From positions 1-60,890 of the forward strand of contig JANXSQ010000412.1 of the NCBI GenBank assembly GCA_025356595.1: a stretch of 60,890 nucleotides of DNA, read 5' to 3'. The notes below the pieces were generated by a model, which made no database searches, was not told where the DNA came from, and worked only from the letters and a program-made list of their open reading frames with translations. The stretch's first letter is position 1; every line of letters starts with the position of its first letter. Position numbers and translations under genes: made by a program. Shown piece after piece: positions 40,337 through 49,042 of the stretch. The stretch is from Janthinobacterium sp. Lineage in GTDB: Bacteria; Pseudomonadota; Gammaproteobacteria; Burkholderiales; Burkholderiaceae_D.

Positions 40337-41968
40337 TCAGGCGGCGAAGGCGCCGATGCTGGCCTCGACCGCCTTGCGCACCGAGCCGCTGGTGATGAAG
40401 GATCGCGCCACCACGATATCGTCGTGGAACCAGCGGTCGCCGTCCAGGCAGGCCGGAATCTGCCGCCGCACCTCGTCGTAGGCCGCCTGCGTGCCTTTGC
40501 CCAGCACATGGCCGGGCAACAAGTCCCGCGTCATCGTCAGCGCCTGCGCCGCCAACAACATTTCCACTCCGACGATGTATTGCGTGTTCGCCACCACGGT
40601 GGCCGCCTTGCGCGCGCACCAGGTCGAGTTCGAGACGTGGTCTTCGCTGTTGCCCTTGGCGGGGATGCTGTCCACGCTGCCGGGCATGCACAGCGTGCGG
40701 TTCTCCATCACCAGCGAACTGAGCGAGCACTGCACCACAGGGTAGCCGGTGTTCACGCCGGCCGTGCCCGACATCAGGTTGCGCGGCAAGCCCCAGGACA
40801 GGGTCGGGTCGATCAGGCGCGCCACGCGCCGCTCGCAGATGCTGCCCAGGTCGGCGACGGCCATCGCCAGCAAGTCCATCGCCTGGGCCAGGTATTGGCC
40901 GTGGAAATTGCCGCCGGAAATGATCTCGAAGCCGCCGCCGTCCTTGCCGAAGATCAGGGGATTGTCGGTCGCCGAGTTGGTTTCCTTGCCGATGATGGTG
41001 TCGATGTAGTCCAGCGCGTCGAACACCGGGCCGTACACCTGCGGCGCGCAGCGCAGCGAGTACACGTCCTGGATGCGCGCCGTGTAGGGGATGTCGCTGC
41101 GCCGCAGCTCGGCCGGAAACTGCACGGCGCGCGCCTCGTGCGTGGTGCGGGTCGAGCCCTCCAGCAGCGCGCGCACGATGGCGGCCGTCTTGATCTGGCC
41201 GGCGTGCGGACGGGCCTGGTGGATGCGCGGGTCGAAGGCGGCCATCTCGGCGCGCATCGCCTCCAGCGTCAGGCCCAGCGACAGGCAGGCGTCGGCCAGC
41301 AGATTGCGCGCGTCGTGGGCGGCCAGCACGGCCACCGCCAGCGAGACGGTGCAGCCGTTGATCAGCGCCGAGGCGTCCTTGGCCTTCAGGTCGAACTTGA
41401 CGGGGCCGATGCCGGCCGCCTCGATGGCCCGCGCGGCCGGCATGCGCTGGCCCCGGTACATCACCTCGGCCTCGTCGAAGCCGGCGATGGCGGCCGCCAG
41501 ATAGGCCAGCGGCGCCAAGTCGCCGGAGGCGCCGACCGAACCCTTCTGCGGCATGATCGGATGGATGCCGGCGTTGACGAAGGCCAGCAGGCGCTCGACC
41601 ACCTCGACCCGCGGCGCAGAATAGTTGGAGGCGAAGGCGTTGGCGCGCAGCAGCATGGTGGCGCGGCTGACGTCCTCGGCGAAGGGCTCGCCCATGCCGG
41701 CCGCGTGGGCGCGGATCAGCTGGGTCTGGAACAGCACGATGTCCTCGACCTTGACGCGGGTGTCCTTGAGCAGGCCGACGCCGGTGTTGAAGCTGTACAT
41801 CATGGGCGCCTCGTCGTGCATCCAGGTCGCTTCGATGTAGTCGCGGCTCTCCTTCAGGGCGGCGCGCGAGGAGGGCGCCAGCGCGACCTGGCTGGAGAAG
41901 TCGCGGGCGATGGCGGCCACTTGCGCCGCGCTCAGGGTGAAACCGTCGATGAGGGTGGGGGTGCTCAT
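40337..41968 (-). CDS. Aromatic amino acid (histidine-type) ammonia-lyase
   Basis: A 543-residue MIO-enzyme that eliminates ammonia from an aromatic amino acid. The Ala147-Ser148-Gly149 triad that cyclises to the MIO cofactor is in GSVGASGDLAPLAY. The selectivity residue aligned with His83 of HutH is present (His88 in LIRAHAAGMG), as is the Glu of LVMEN, suggesting histidine as substrate. However, the sequence departs from usual HutH (NTGVGLLKD, GNSEDHVSN), and hutU, hutI and hutG are absent. It lies divergent from a purine permease, with a GntR-type operator in its promoter. Confidence 0.85.
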   Translation of the reverse strand: MSTPTLIDGFTLSAAQVAAIARDFSSQVALAPSSRAALKESRDYIEATWMHDEAPMMYSFNTGVGLLKDTRVKVEDIVLFQTQLIRAHAAGMGEPFAEDVSRATMLLRANAFASNYSAPRVEVVERLLAFVNAGIHPIMPQKGSVGASGDLAPLAYLAAAIAGFDEAEVMYRGQRMPAARAIEAAGIGPVKFDLKAKDASALINGCTVSLAVAVLAAHDARNLLADACLSLGLTLEAMRAEMAAFDPRIHQARPHAGQIKTAAIVRALLEGSTRTTHEARAVQFPAELRRSDIPYTARIQDVYSLRCAPQVYGPVFDALDYIDTIIGKETNSATDNPLIFGKDGGGFEIISGGNFHGQYLAQAMDLLAMAVADLGSICERRVARLIDPTLSWGLPRNLMSGTAGVNTGYPVVQCSLSSLVMENRTLCMPGSVDSIPAKGNSEDHVSNSTWCARKAATVVANTQYIVGVEMLLAAQALTMTRDLLPGHVLGKGTQAAYDEVRRQIPACLDGDRWFHDDIVVARSFITSGSVRKAVEASIGAFAA

Positions 41969-42032
41969 GCTGCTCCTTTTGGTGGGGTGGCGTCGATGTT
42001 GCGCAGATAAATTATATTCTGGTATTCCAAAA

Positions 42033-42042
42033 TTGTATACAA
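42033..42042. promoter_or_regulatory. GntR-type operator TTGTATACAA, site 1
   Basis: A perfect 10-base palindrome 65 bases before the ammonia-lyase start. On the minus strand a TATAAT (42011-42016) lies 17 bases from TATACA inside the palindrome, so a bound protein would cover the -35. It lies in the region shared with the divergent AzgA-like permease. Confidence 0.75.
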
Positions 42043-42271
42043 AATACGCGGACAAGGGGCGGAAATGTAAATTTCATGGCGGGACGGCGCGCGCTGGGGG
42101 ATAATCTTGCCCTTCGCCGGCTGGCACTATCACCGGATCGCAATACCGCCTATGTCCGCGGACAGCAATTGCTGCGCCCCGATGTGAGCGACATTACATC
42201 ACCCGAATGGCGCGCGGCGCAGGCCGCAGCGTGTGGGACTTGGATGTCGATAATAAAATGAGGAGCATGAA

Positions 42272-43573
42272 ATGCAATTTCTGGAGAAATTTTTCAAACT
42301 GAAGGAGAACGGGACCGACGTACGCACCGAGCTGCTCGCCGGTCTCACCACCTTCCTGACGATGGCCTACATCATCTTTGTTAACCCGTCCATCCTCGGC
42401 GATGCGGGCATGCCGAAGGATTCCGTCTTCGTCGCCACCTGCCTGGCGGCGGCGCTGGGCACCCTGATCATGGGCCTGTACGCCAACTACCCGATCGCCC
42501 TGGCGCCGGGCATGGGCTTGAACGCCTACTTCTCCTACGCCGTCGTGAAGGGCATGGGCATACCATGGGAAGTGGCGCTCGGTTCGGTCTTCATCTCCGG
42601 CTGCCTGTTCATCCTGGTCAGCGTCTTCAAGATCCGCGAGATGATCATCGGCGCCATTCCGCAATCGCTGCGCACGGCGATCACCGTCGGCATCGGCCTG
42701 TTCCTGGCCATCATCTCCCTGAAAAGCTCGGGCCTCGTCGTCGCCAATCCGGACACCCTGGTCGCGCTGGGCAATCTGCACAAAGCGCCGCCCATCCTGG
42801 CCATCATCGGCTTCTTCCTCATCGTCGCGCTGGACCGCCTGAAGGTGCGCGGCGCGATCTTGATCGGCATCGTCGCCGTCACCCTGCTCAGCTTCGTCTT
42901 CGGCGGCAACGCGTTCCACGGCATCGTCTCGGCGCCGCCCTCGCTGGAACCGACCCTGTTCAAGCTCGACATCATGGGCGCGCTGTCGGCCGGCATCCTC
43001 AACATCGTGCTGGTGTTCTTCCTGGTCGAACTGTTCGACGCCACCGGCACCCTGATGGGCGTGGCCAACCGCGCCGGCCTGCTGAAGAACGGCAAGATGG
43101 ACCGTCTCAACAAGTCCCTGCTGGCCGACAGCGCGGCCATCGTCGCCGGCTCCGTGCTGGGCACCTCCAGCACCACCGCCTACATCGAAAGCGCCGCCGG
43201 CGTGCAGGCGGGCGGGCGCACCGGCCTGACCGCCGTCGCCGTCGCCGTGCTGTTCCTGGCCTGCCTGTTCATCGCCCCGCTGGCCGGCACCGTGCCCGCC
43301 TACGCGACGGCGCCGGCGCTGTTCTACGTGGCCTGCCTGATGCTGCGCGAACTGACCGAAATCGACTGGTCCGATTCCACCGAAAGCGTGCCGGCCGCCG
43401 TCACGGCGCTGATGATGCCCTTCACCTATTCGATCGCCAACGGCGTCGCCTTCGGCTTCATCAGCTACGTCGTGCTGAAAGTGGCGACCGGGCGCGTCAA
43501 ACAAGTCTCGGCGCTGGCCGCGGTCATCTCCGGCGTCTTCCTCTTCAAGTTCGTCTACCTCGGCGCGGGCTGA
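42272..43573 (+). CDS. AzgA-like purine permease (NCS2 family)
   Basis: A 433-residue inner-membrane permease of the AzgA subgroup of NCS2 transporters, which import adenine, guanine or hypoxanthine with protons. The conserved N-terminal block is RTELLAGLTTFLTMAYIIFV. Further motifs are APGMGLNAYFSYAVV and the SSTTAYIESAAGVQAGGRTG segment. About 12 hydrophobic segments are visible. It is preceded by ATGAGGAGC. A strong terminator follows. Confidence 0.93.
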   Translation: MQFLEKFFKLKENGTDVRTELLAGLTTFLTMAYIIFVNPSILGDAGMPKDSVFVATCLAAALGTLIMGLYANYPIALAPGMGLNAYFSYAVVKGMGIPWEVALGSVFISGCLFILVSVFKIREMIIGAIPQSLRTAITVGIGLFLAIISLKSSGLVVANPDTLVALGNLHKAPPILAIIGFFLIVALDRLKVRGAILIGIVAVTLLSFVFGGNAFHGIVSAPPSLEPTLFKLDIMGALSAGILNIVLVFFLVELFDATGTLMGVANRAGLLKNGKMDRLNKSLLADSAAIVAGSVLGTSSTTAYIESAAGVQAGGRTGLTAVAVAVLFLACLFIAPLAGTVPAYATAPALFYVACLMLRELTEIDWSDSTESVPAAVTALMMPFTYSIANGVAFGFISYVVLKVATGRVKQVSALAAVISGVFLFKFVYLGAG

Positions 43574-43582
43574 CAACGGCGG

Positions 43583-43638
43583 CGCGGGGCCGGACGCCCC
43601 CCCGGGGTCCGCGTCCGGCCCCGCGTCGCTGTTTTTTT
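43583..43638 (+). terminator. Rho-independent terminator after the AzgA-like gene
   Basis: A 15-base-pair perfect stem CGCGGGGCCGGACGC / GCGTCCGGCCCCGCG, then a short gap and seven T (43632-43638). Confidence 0.8.
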
Positions 43639-43782
43639 GCGATCCCCGCCATCATGGCGGGCGTTGCCTGGGCGCTGCCGCCACCTGCAGCGCACGCGCA
43701 TCCCGACCGCCTCCATCCGCCTTTATCCGGTTTTATCCACACTACGCATGCGGCATCATTCGATACTTTTCATACTCAATTA

Positions 43783-43792
43783 CTGTATACAA
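43783..43792. promoter_or_regulatory. GntR-type operator CTGTATACAA, site 2
   Basis: One mismatch from TTGTATACAA. A consensus -35 TTGACA starts six bases after it (43799). The same layout, palindrome then TTGACG, occurs at site 3. A repressor here would block a promoter reading into the UacT-like permease. Confidence 0.7.
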
Positions 43793-43917
43793 AGTCGGTT
43801 GACAATGTGTTTCGGCATGGGCATCATCGTCTGTGTCGGATTCAATTGTTGAGCCGATAAGCACGACGTCGACCGCAGAAGCGACGCACCAGCGCCCACG
43901 CCCAATGGAGAGACCCA

Positions 43918-44093
43918 TGCGTACCAAGCCAGCCGTCGCCGTGCCTGTAACGCCGCCGTCGCGCCGCGTCCCTATCCGGGGCCGCGCGCCGCTCCCATCC
44001 TTCCCATCCCCAGACCAGCAACGCCCGGCCATCCGCCGCGCGCGCATCCACGCGGCGGGCCACCCCCGCCGCGCCGCTTCACCCCGCCTTTGA
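43918..44093 (+). CDS. Possible leader ORF before the xanthine/urate permease
   Basis: A 58-codon frame with ATG five bases after GGAGAGA. The product is Pro/Arg-rich and matches nothing I know. Codon-position GC bias is weaker than in neighbouring genes. It could be a leader peptide, the stump of a lost gene, or chance. Confidence 0.25.
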
Positions 44094-44165
44094 TGTGCGC
44101 GCGGCCAGGGCACGCCGCGCGAGTAGTGTAGTGCCGCCTATAAAAATATACGATGGAGACAAAAC

Positions 44166-45521
44166 ATGAATCACTTGCTGTTCCAGGTCGAGGATAGACC
44201 GCCGCTGCTCACCTCACTCCTGCTGGCCGCCCAGCACATGCTCGCCGCCCTGGGCGGCATCATCGCCGTGCCGCTGGTGGTCGGCGCCGCCCTGCGCCTG
44301 CCGGCCGACCAGGTCATCGCCCTGATCAACGCCGCGCTGCTCGGCTCCGGCGTCGTCACCTTCATCCAGTGCAAGGGCGTCGGCCCGGTCGGTATCCGCC
44401 TGCCGTGCGTGATGGGCACCAGCTTCGCCTTCGTCGGCGCCGCCATCAGCGTCGGCCTCGAACACGGCGTGCCGGGCATCCTCGGTTCCTCCCTGGTCGC
44501 CTCGCTGGTGATGATCATCGGCAGCCGCTTCATGCCCTGCATCCGCAAACTCTTCCCGCACGCCGTCACCGGCGTCGTCGTCACCATGATCGGCCTGTCG
44601 CTGACGCCGGTGGCGATCGACTGGGCCGCCGGCGGCGTGCCGCGCGGCAGCCTGGGCTACGGCGCGCCGGCCAATTTGGGCGTGGCCCTGTTCGTGCTCG
44701 TGACGGTGATCGCGCTGGTCCAGTTCGGCAAGGGCATCGTCTCGGCGGCCGCCGTGGTCATCGGCATGTCGATCGGCTATCTGGTCTGCCTGGGGCTGGG
44801 CATGGTGGACTTCGCGCCGGTGCAGCGCGCGCCCATCTTCGCCGTCCCGCAGCCGCTGATGTACGGCATGAGCTTCCCCATCGGCGGCATTGTCGCCATG
44901 GCCATCGCCTTTATGGTCACCATGGTCGAAACCACGGGCGCTTTCATGGCGCTGGGCGCGGCGACCCAGACCAAGATCCGCGGCAGCAATCTGGCGCGCG
45001 GCATCCTGTGCGACGGCGTCGGTTCGGCCTTCGCCGCCATCATGTCCAGCCCGCCCGTGTCGACCTTCGCGCAAAACGTCGGCGTCATCTCGCTGACCGG
45101 CGTCGCCAGCCGCCACGTGGTGGCGCTGACCGGCGTGATGCTGTTCATGGCCGGCCTGTTCCCGGTGCTGGGCGCGCTGGTGGTGACGATACCCAAGCCG
45201 GTCATCGGCGGCGCCGGCCTGATGATGTTCGCGATGATCATCTCGGCCGGCATCCAGCTGCTCAGCAACGTCGAGCACAACAAGCGCAATGGCATCATCA
45301 TGGCGGTCTCGATCGGCTGCGGCCTGGCCGTGGCGGTGCGTCCCGAATTGCTGGGCAAGCTGCCGGCCTTCGTCAAGGAAATCTTCGGTTCCGGCATCAC
45401 CGTCGGCGCCCTGGTCGCCATCACGCTGAACCTGGTTCTGCCGGAGCGTCCCGTGGAAACCCTGGAGGACGAGGACGACGTGCCGCAGGCTTTCATCACC
45501 AAGGAGCTGGAGGTGGCGTAA
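44166..45521 (+). CDS. NCS2 xanthine/uric acid permease (UacT/XanQ-like)
   Basis: A 451-residue NCS2 symporter of the uracil-xanthine permease subgroup. It has the QHMLAALGGIIAVPLVVG N-terminus, the GVPGILGSSLVASLVMIIGS helix, and the FAQNVGVISLTGVASR motif in the substrate-binding region, with twelve or more membrane segments. Neighbouring PuuD, UraH and 8-oxoguanine deaminase suggest xanthine or urate as substrate. GATGGAGAC precedes the ATG. Confidence 0.93.
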   Translation: MNHLLFQVEDRPPLLTSLLLAAQHMLAALGGIIAVPLVVGAALRLPADQVIALINAALLGSGVVTFIQCKGVGPVGIRLPCVMGTSFAFVGAAISVGLEHGVPGILGSSLVASLVMIIGSRFMPCIRKLFPHAVTGVVVTMIGLSLTPVAIDWAAGGVPRGSLGYGAPANLGVALFVLVTVIALVQFGKGIVSAAAVVIGMSIGYLVCLGLGMVDFAPVQRAPIFAVPQPLMYGMSFPIGGIVAMAIAFMVTMVETTGAFMALGAATQTKIRGSNLARGILCDGVGSAFAAIMSSPPVSTFAQNVGVISLTGVASRHVVALTGVMLFMAGLFPVLGALVVTIPKPVIGGAGLMMFAMIISAGIQLLSNVEHNKRNGIIMAVSIGCGLAVAVRPELLGKLPAFVKEIFGSGITVGALVAITLNLVLPERPVETLEDEDDVPQAFITKELEVA

Positions 45522-45592
45522 ACTGTCGCCCAGCAGGGGAGCCGGCGCGGAGCGTAGTGATGCGATGCCGGCGCCGCTGCCCTGTTTTCCCA

Positions 45593-45630
45593 CATTGTTT
45601 CCGCAGTGCGCAGGCATTGTTTCCGCAGTG
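45593..45630 (+). repeat. Two direct 16-base repeats
   Basis: CATTGTTTCCGCAGTG occurs at 45593-45608 and again at 45615-45630, a 22-base period, just before the deaminase gene. The first copy follows a GC-rich inverted repeat (GCCGGCGC near 45541 and 45567) that could end the permease transcript. Confidence 0.8.
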
Positions 45631-45658
45631 TTTTTTCATTCCTTCTTTGCGACTAAAA

Positions 45659-47032
45659 ATGACTAAAACCCTTTTGATTCAACATGCCCGCGTGCTCGTG
45701 ACGATGGACGAGGAGCGGCGCGAAATCGCCGACGGCGCCGTCTTCATCCGCGACAACGTGATCGTCCAGGTGGGCGCGACGGCCGAGCTGCCGCAGCAGG
45801 CCGACGAAGTGATCGACGCCACCAACCACGTCGTCATGCCTGGCCTGATCAACACCCACCACCATATGTACCAGAGCCTGACGCGGGTGATACCGACGGC
45901 GCAGAACGGCGAATTGTTCAACTGGCTGACCAATCTGTACCCGATCTGGGCCAACCTGAGCGCCGAGATGGTGCACGTTTCGAGCCTGACGGCGATGTCG
46001 GAGCTGATCCTGTCGGGCTGCACCACCAGCAGCGACCACCTGTACATCTACCCGAACGACTGCACGCTGGACGAGAGCATCGCGGCGGCGCGCCAGGTCG
46101 GCATGCGCTTCCACGCGGCGCGCGGCTCGATGAGCGTGGGCCAGTCGAAGGGCGGCCTGCCGCCGGACTGCGTGGTGGAGGAGGAGGGCGCGATCCTGCG
46201 CGACACGCAGCGTCTGATCGAGACCCATCACGACGCCGGCCGCTACGCGATGCAGCGCATCGTGGTCGCGCCGTGCTCGCCGTTCTCCGTCTCGCGCGAG
46301 CTGATGAAGGAGTCGGCGGCGATGGCGCGCAGCTTCGGCGTCTCGCTGCACACGCACCTGGCGGAGAACGCCAACGACATCGCCTACAGCCGCGAGAAAT
46401 TCAACATGACGCCGGCCGAATACGCCGAGGACTGCGGCTGGGTCGGACACGACGTCTGGCACGCCCACTGCGTGCAGCTCGACGACGCCGGCATACGCAT
46501 GTTTGGGCGCACCGGCACCGGCATCGCCCACTGTCCCTGCTCGAACATGCGGCTGGCGTCGGGCATCGCGCCGATCCGCAAGATGCTCGACCTGGGCGTT
46601 TCGGTGGGTTTGGGCGTGGACGGCTGCGCCTCGAACGACTCGGGCCACATGCTCGGCGAAGTGCGCCAGGCCATGCTGCTGCAGCGGGTCGGCTTCGGGC
46701 CGGACGCCATGACGGCGCGGCAGGCGCTGGAAATGGCCACCCTGGGCGGCGCCAAAGTCCTCAACCGCGACGACATCGGCGCGCTCAAGCCGGGCATGGC
46801 GGCCGACATCGTCATGTTCAAGATGGACCAGATCGGCTTCGCCGGCGCGCTGCACGACCCGGTCGCGGCGTTGGTGTTCTGCACGCCGGCCAACGTGTCA
46901 TGCAGCATCATCAACGGCAAAGTGGTGGTGCGCGACGGCGCGCTCGTCACGCTCGACCTGCCCCTCGTCATCGAACGCCACAACCACCTCGCGCGCACCC
47001 TGGCGCTGGCCGCCGGCGTCAAACCGAGCTAA
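45659..47032 (+). CDS. 8-oxoguanine deaminase (amidohydrolase)
   Basis: A 457-residue zinc amidohydrolase of the TrzN/AtzB-related group that deaminates 8-oxoguanine to urate. The H-x-H metal pair is in GLINTHHHMYQS (His67, His69). The other metal ligands fit HTHLAEN, HAHCVQL and GVDGCASND. Its product urate is the substrate of PuuD encoded in the same cluster. The ATG at 45659 follows the direct repeats; no strong Shine-Dalgarno is visible. Confidence 0.88.
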   Translation: MTKTLLIQHARVLVTMDEERREIADGAVFIRDNVIVQVGATAELPQQADEVIDATNHVVMPGLINTHHHMYQSLTRVIPTAQNGELFNWLTNLYPIWANLSAEMVHVSSLTAMSELILSGCTTSSDHLYIYPNDCTLDESIAAARQVGMRFHAARGSMSVGQSKGGLPPDCVVEEEGAILRDTQRLIETHHDAGRYAMQRIVVAPCSPFSVSRELMKESAAMARSFGVSLHTHLAENANDIAYSREKFNMTPAEYAEDCGWVGHDVWHAHCVQLDDAGIRMFGRTGTGIAHCPCSNMRLASGIAPIRKMLDLGVSVGLGVDGCASNDSGHMLGEVRQAMLLQRVGFGPDAMTARQALEMATLGGAKVLNRDDIGALKPGMAADIVMFKMDQIGFAGALHDPVAALVFCTPANVSCSIINGKVVVRDGALVTLDLPLVIERHNHLARTLALAAGVKPS

Positions 47033-47053
47033 AGGGGCCGCCGTCAAAAAAAC

Positions 47054-47128
47054 GGGGACAGACCACGTTTTTCGGGAAATATTTCCCGAAAAACGTGGAC
47101 TCGGCGTCCCCGTCTGTCCCCGGTTTTT
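47054..47128. repeat. Palindromic REP-like element
   Basis: An inner perfect inverted repeat of 2 x 18 bases (CCACGTTTTTCGGGAAAT and its complement, 47063-47098) lies within outer arms GGGGACAGA (47054-47062) and TCTGTCCCC (47113-47121). It fills the 100 bases between the convergent deaminase and GntR genes and can act as a bidirectional terminator. The GGGGACAG-type arm is a motif I associate with dispersed proteobacterial repeats moved by REP-associated transposases; none is in this window. Confidence 0.75.
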
Positions 47129-47132
47129 CGGT

Positions 47133-47843
47133 TTACATCAACAGGGCGGAGACCAGGTCTTTTTTGCCTTCGTTGGCGCGGCCGTCGAATTGCAGGGCCG
47201 CTTCGACGTGGCTCAGGTGGTGCAGCATCAGCTGGGCCGCTTTGTCGGCGTCGCCGGCTTTGGCGGCGTCGAGGAATTCGCTGTGCTCGTCGGAGGAGCA
47301 GACGGCGTCGCGGTCCGATTGGTACAGCATGGTGATGAGCGAGCTGCGCCCGACGAGTTCGCGGACGATTTCCTTGAGCACCTGGTTGCCGACGATGTCG
47401 GCCAGCAGGACGTGGAAGTCGCCCAGCAGTTGCGAGCGGATCTTCGAGTTTTCGCCGGACAGGGCGCTGCGCTCGGCCTTCAGATGCTTCTCCAGCATCT
47501 TGTAGTCGGCCGCCTTGGCCTTGGCGACGAATTCGCGCGCCAGCGCCGCTTCGATGATGCGCCGCGCCGCGAAGATGTCGCGCGATTCGCTTTCGCTGGG
47601 CTGGCTGACGAAGGCGCCCTTGTCGGGGATGATGTTGATCAGCTTGTCCTTCGACAGGCTGAGCAGCGCGGCGCGGATCTTGGTGCGGCTCACCGAGTAC
47701 AGGCGGCACAGCGCTTCCTCGCGCAGCTTGGTCCCCGGCGGCAGTTTGCGCGCCGCGATCGCCTCGGCGATGTCGTTGGCGATCTCGCCGGAGCTGTCGC
47801 CGCTGGCGGGCTTTTCTGCGCTTGCTGGGTTGGATGTGGCCAT
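47133..47843 (-). CDS. GntR-family (FCD) transcription regulator
   Basis: A 236-residue GntR protein. The winged helix (about residues 20-85) includes PPGTKLREEALCRLYSVSRT and RAALLSLSKDKLINIIPDKGAFV. The C-terminal FCD ligand domain has the FHVLLADIVGN and H-S-E-F metal-ligand helices. Its position inside the purine cluster, and three TTGTATACAA-type palindromes typical of this class, make it the probable local repressor. Start ATG 47843; the upstream extension is GC-rich nonsense. Confidence 0.92.
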   Translation of the reverse strand: MATSNPASAEKPASGDSSGEIANDIAEAIAARKLPPGTKLREEALCRLYSVSRTKIRAALLSLSKDKLINIIPDKGAFVSQPSESESRDIFAARRIIEAALAREFVAKAKAADYKMLEKHLKAERSALSGENSKIRSQLLGDFHVLLADIVGNQVLKEIVRELVGRSSLITMLYQSDRDAVCSSDEHSEFLDAAKAGDADKAAQLMLHHLSHVEAALQFDGRANEGKKDLVSALLM

Positions 47844-47934
47844 AGAGTCGGGACGAGATACCTTTGAGTGTGTGGGCTGCCGGCGCCGGGCGCGGCGCCC
47901 GTAAACGATCTTGCCATGATACATGGGCGGGCCG

Positions 47935-48918
47935 CTATTGACTATCCTGCGCCCGCCCGTCCGGCGCCTCGCCGGCCATCACTTCGCGCGACGCTCCGGC
48001 CACCAGCTTGCGCAGCCATTGCACCTCCGGCGCCGCGTGCGCGCGCTCGTGCCAGAGCATGAAGAAGCGCATCTTCGGCATCGCCAGCGGCATCGGCAGC
48101 ACGGCGATCGGCCACTGCCGGCTGAAGTGGCGCGCGAAGCAGCGGCTGGTGGTGAAGACCATGTCGGTCTGCGCCAGCACATAGGGCACCATGCCGAAGT
48201 AGGGGATGGTCATCTTGATCTGGCGCTTCAAGCCTTGCTCGGCCAGCGCGCTGTCGATGATGCTGCGGTGGCCCATCATGTAGGGCGTCGGCGCCAGGTG
48301 GGCCATGTCCAGGTAGTATTTCAGCGACAGGCCCTTCTTGACCACCGGGTGTTCGCTGTTGAGCATGCAGACCAGTTCGTCCTCGAAAAGCTGGGCCAGA
48401 TGCAGGTGCTGCGGTTGCTCCGGCCAGTTGCCGATGACCAGGTCGAGCGCGCCGCTCTCCAGCGCGGCGGCGTAGTCGAAGTCGGCGCTGAGCGCGTGCA
48501 CGATCAGGCCGGCGTTGGGCGCGCGCCGGCGCACGCCGGCCATGATCAGGGGGATCAGCAGCACGCTCAGGTAGTCCGGCGCGCCGAGGTGGAAGACCCG
48601 CTGCGAGGACTCCGGCTCGAAGGCGGGCGCCGGGCTGGCGATGCTCTCCATCACGGCCAGGCCTTGACTGGCCAGGCGCAGCAACTCCTCGCCGCGCCCG
48701 GTCGGCGCCAGGCCGTTCCTGCCGGCGACGAGGATGGGGTCGCCGGTGATGTCGCGCAGGCGGCGCAGCAGATTGCTGATGGCCGGCTGCGATTTGCCCA
48801 GCTTGAGCGCGGTGCGCGTGACGCTGCGCTCGGTCAGCAGCGTGTGCAGCACGCGCAGCAGATTGGCGTCGAGGTGGTCGGTCTGGCGGGCGCCGGTGGC
48901 GCTGTTTGGGGTGTTCAT
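47935..48918 (-). CDS. LysR-family regulator
   Basis: A 327-residue LysR protein of the NodD/NahR-like branch (helix-turn-helix LDANLLRVLHTLLTERSVTR, then KLGKSQPAISNLLRRLRDI). It lies 124 bases downstream of puuD on the same strand and may be co-transcribed with uraH-puuD. It could be the activator of urate breakdown; this is inference from position. Confidence 0.88.
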   Translation of the reverse strand: MNTPNSATGARQTDHLDANLLRVLHTLLTERSVTRTALKLGKSQPAISNLLRRLRDITGDPILVAGRNGLAPTGRGEELLRLASQGLAVMESIASPAPAFEPESSQRVFHLGAPDYLSVLLIPLIMAGVRRRAPNAGLIVHALSADFDYAAALESGALDLVIGNWPEQPQHLHLAQLFEDELVCMLNSEHPVVKKGLSLKYYLDMAHLAPTPYMMGHRSIIDSALAEQGLKRQIKMTIPYFGMVPYVLAQTDMVFTTSRCFARHFSRQWPIAVLPMPLAMPKMRFFMLWHERAHAAPEVQWLRKLVAGASREVMAGEAPDGRAQDSQ

Positions 48919-49042
48919 GAATGATTTCGGCGCGCCGCTGGATGGATGAGAGGGAAGGGCATGGCGGCGGCTCGGGCCCGTTGGCTCCGGGCGCGCTTCC
49001 GCGCCTTTGGTTTTGTCTGGACAGCGGCCCGGGCCGGGCCGC

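Larger units (their letters stand above)
43639..44165. other. Long control region and leader of the second permease
   Basis: Contains operator site 2, a TTGACA at 43799-43804 and, near 44139, an AT-rich TATAAAAATATAC patch that could be a second promoter close to the permease. Between them is a possible small leader ORF (43918-44093). No other gene is seen. Confidence 0.5.
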
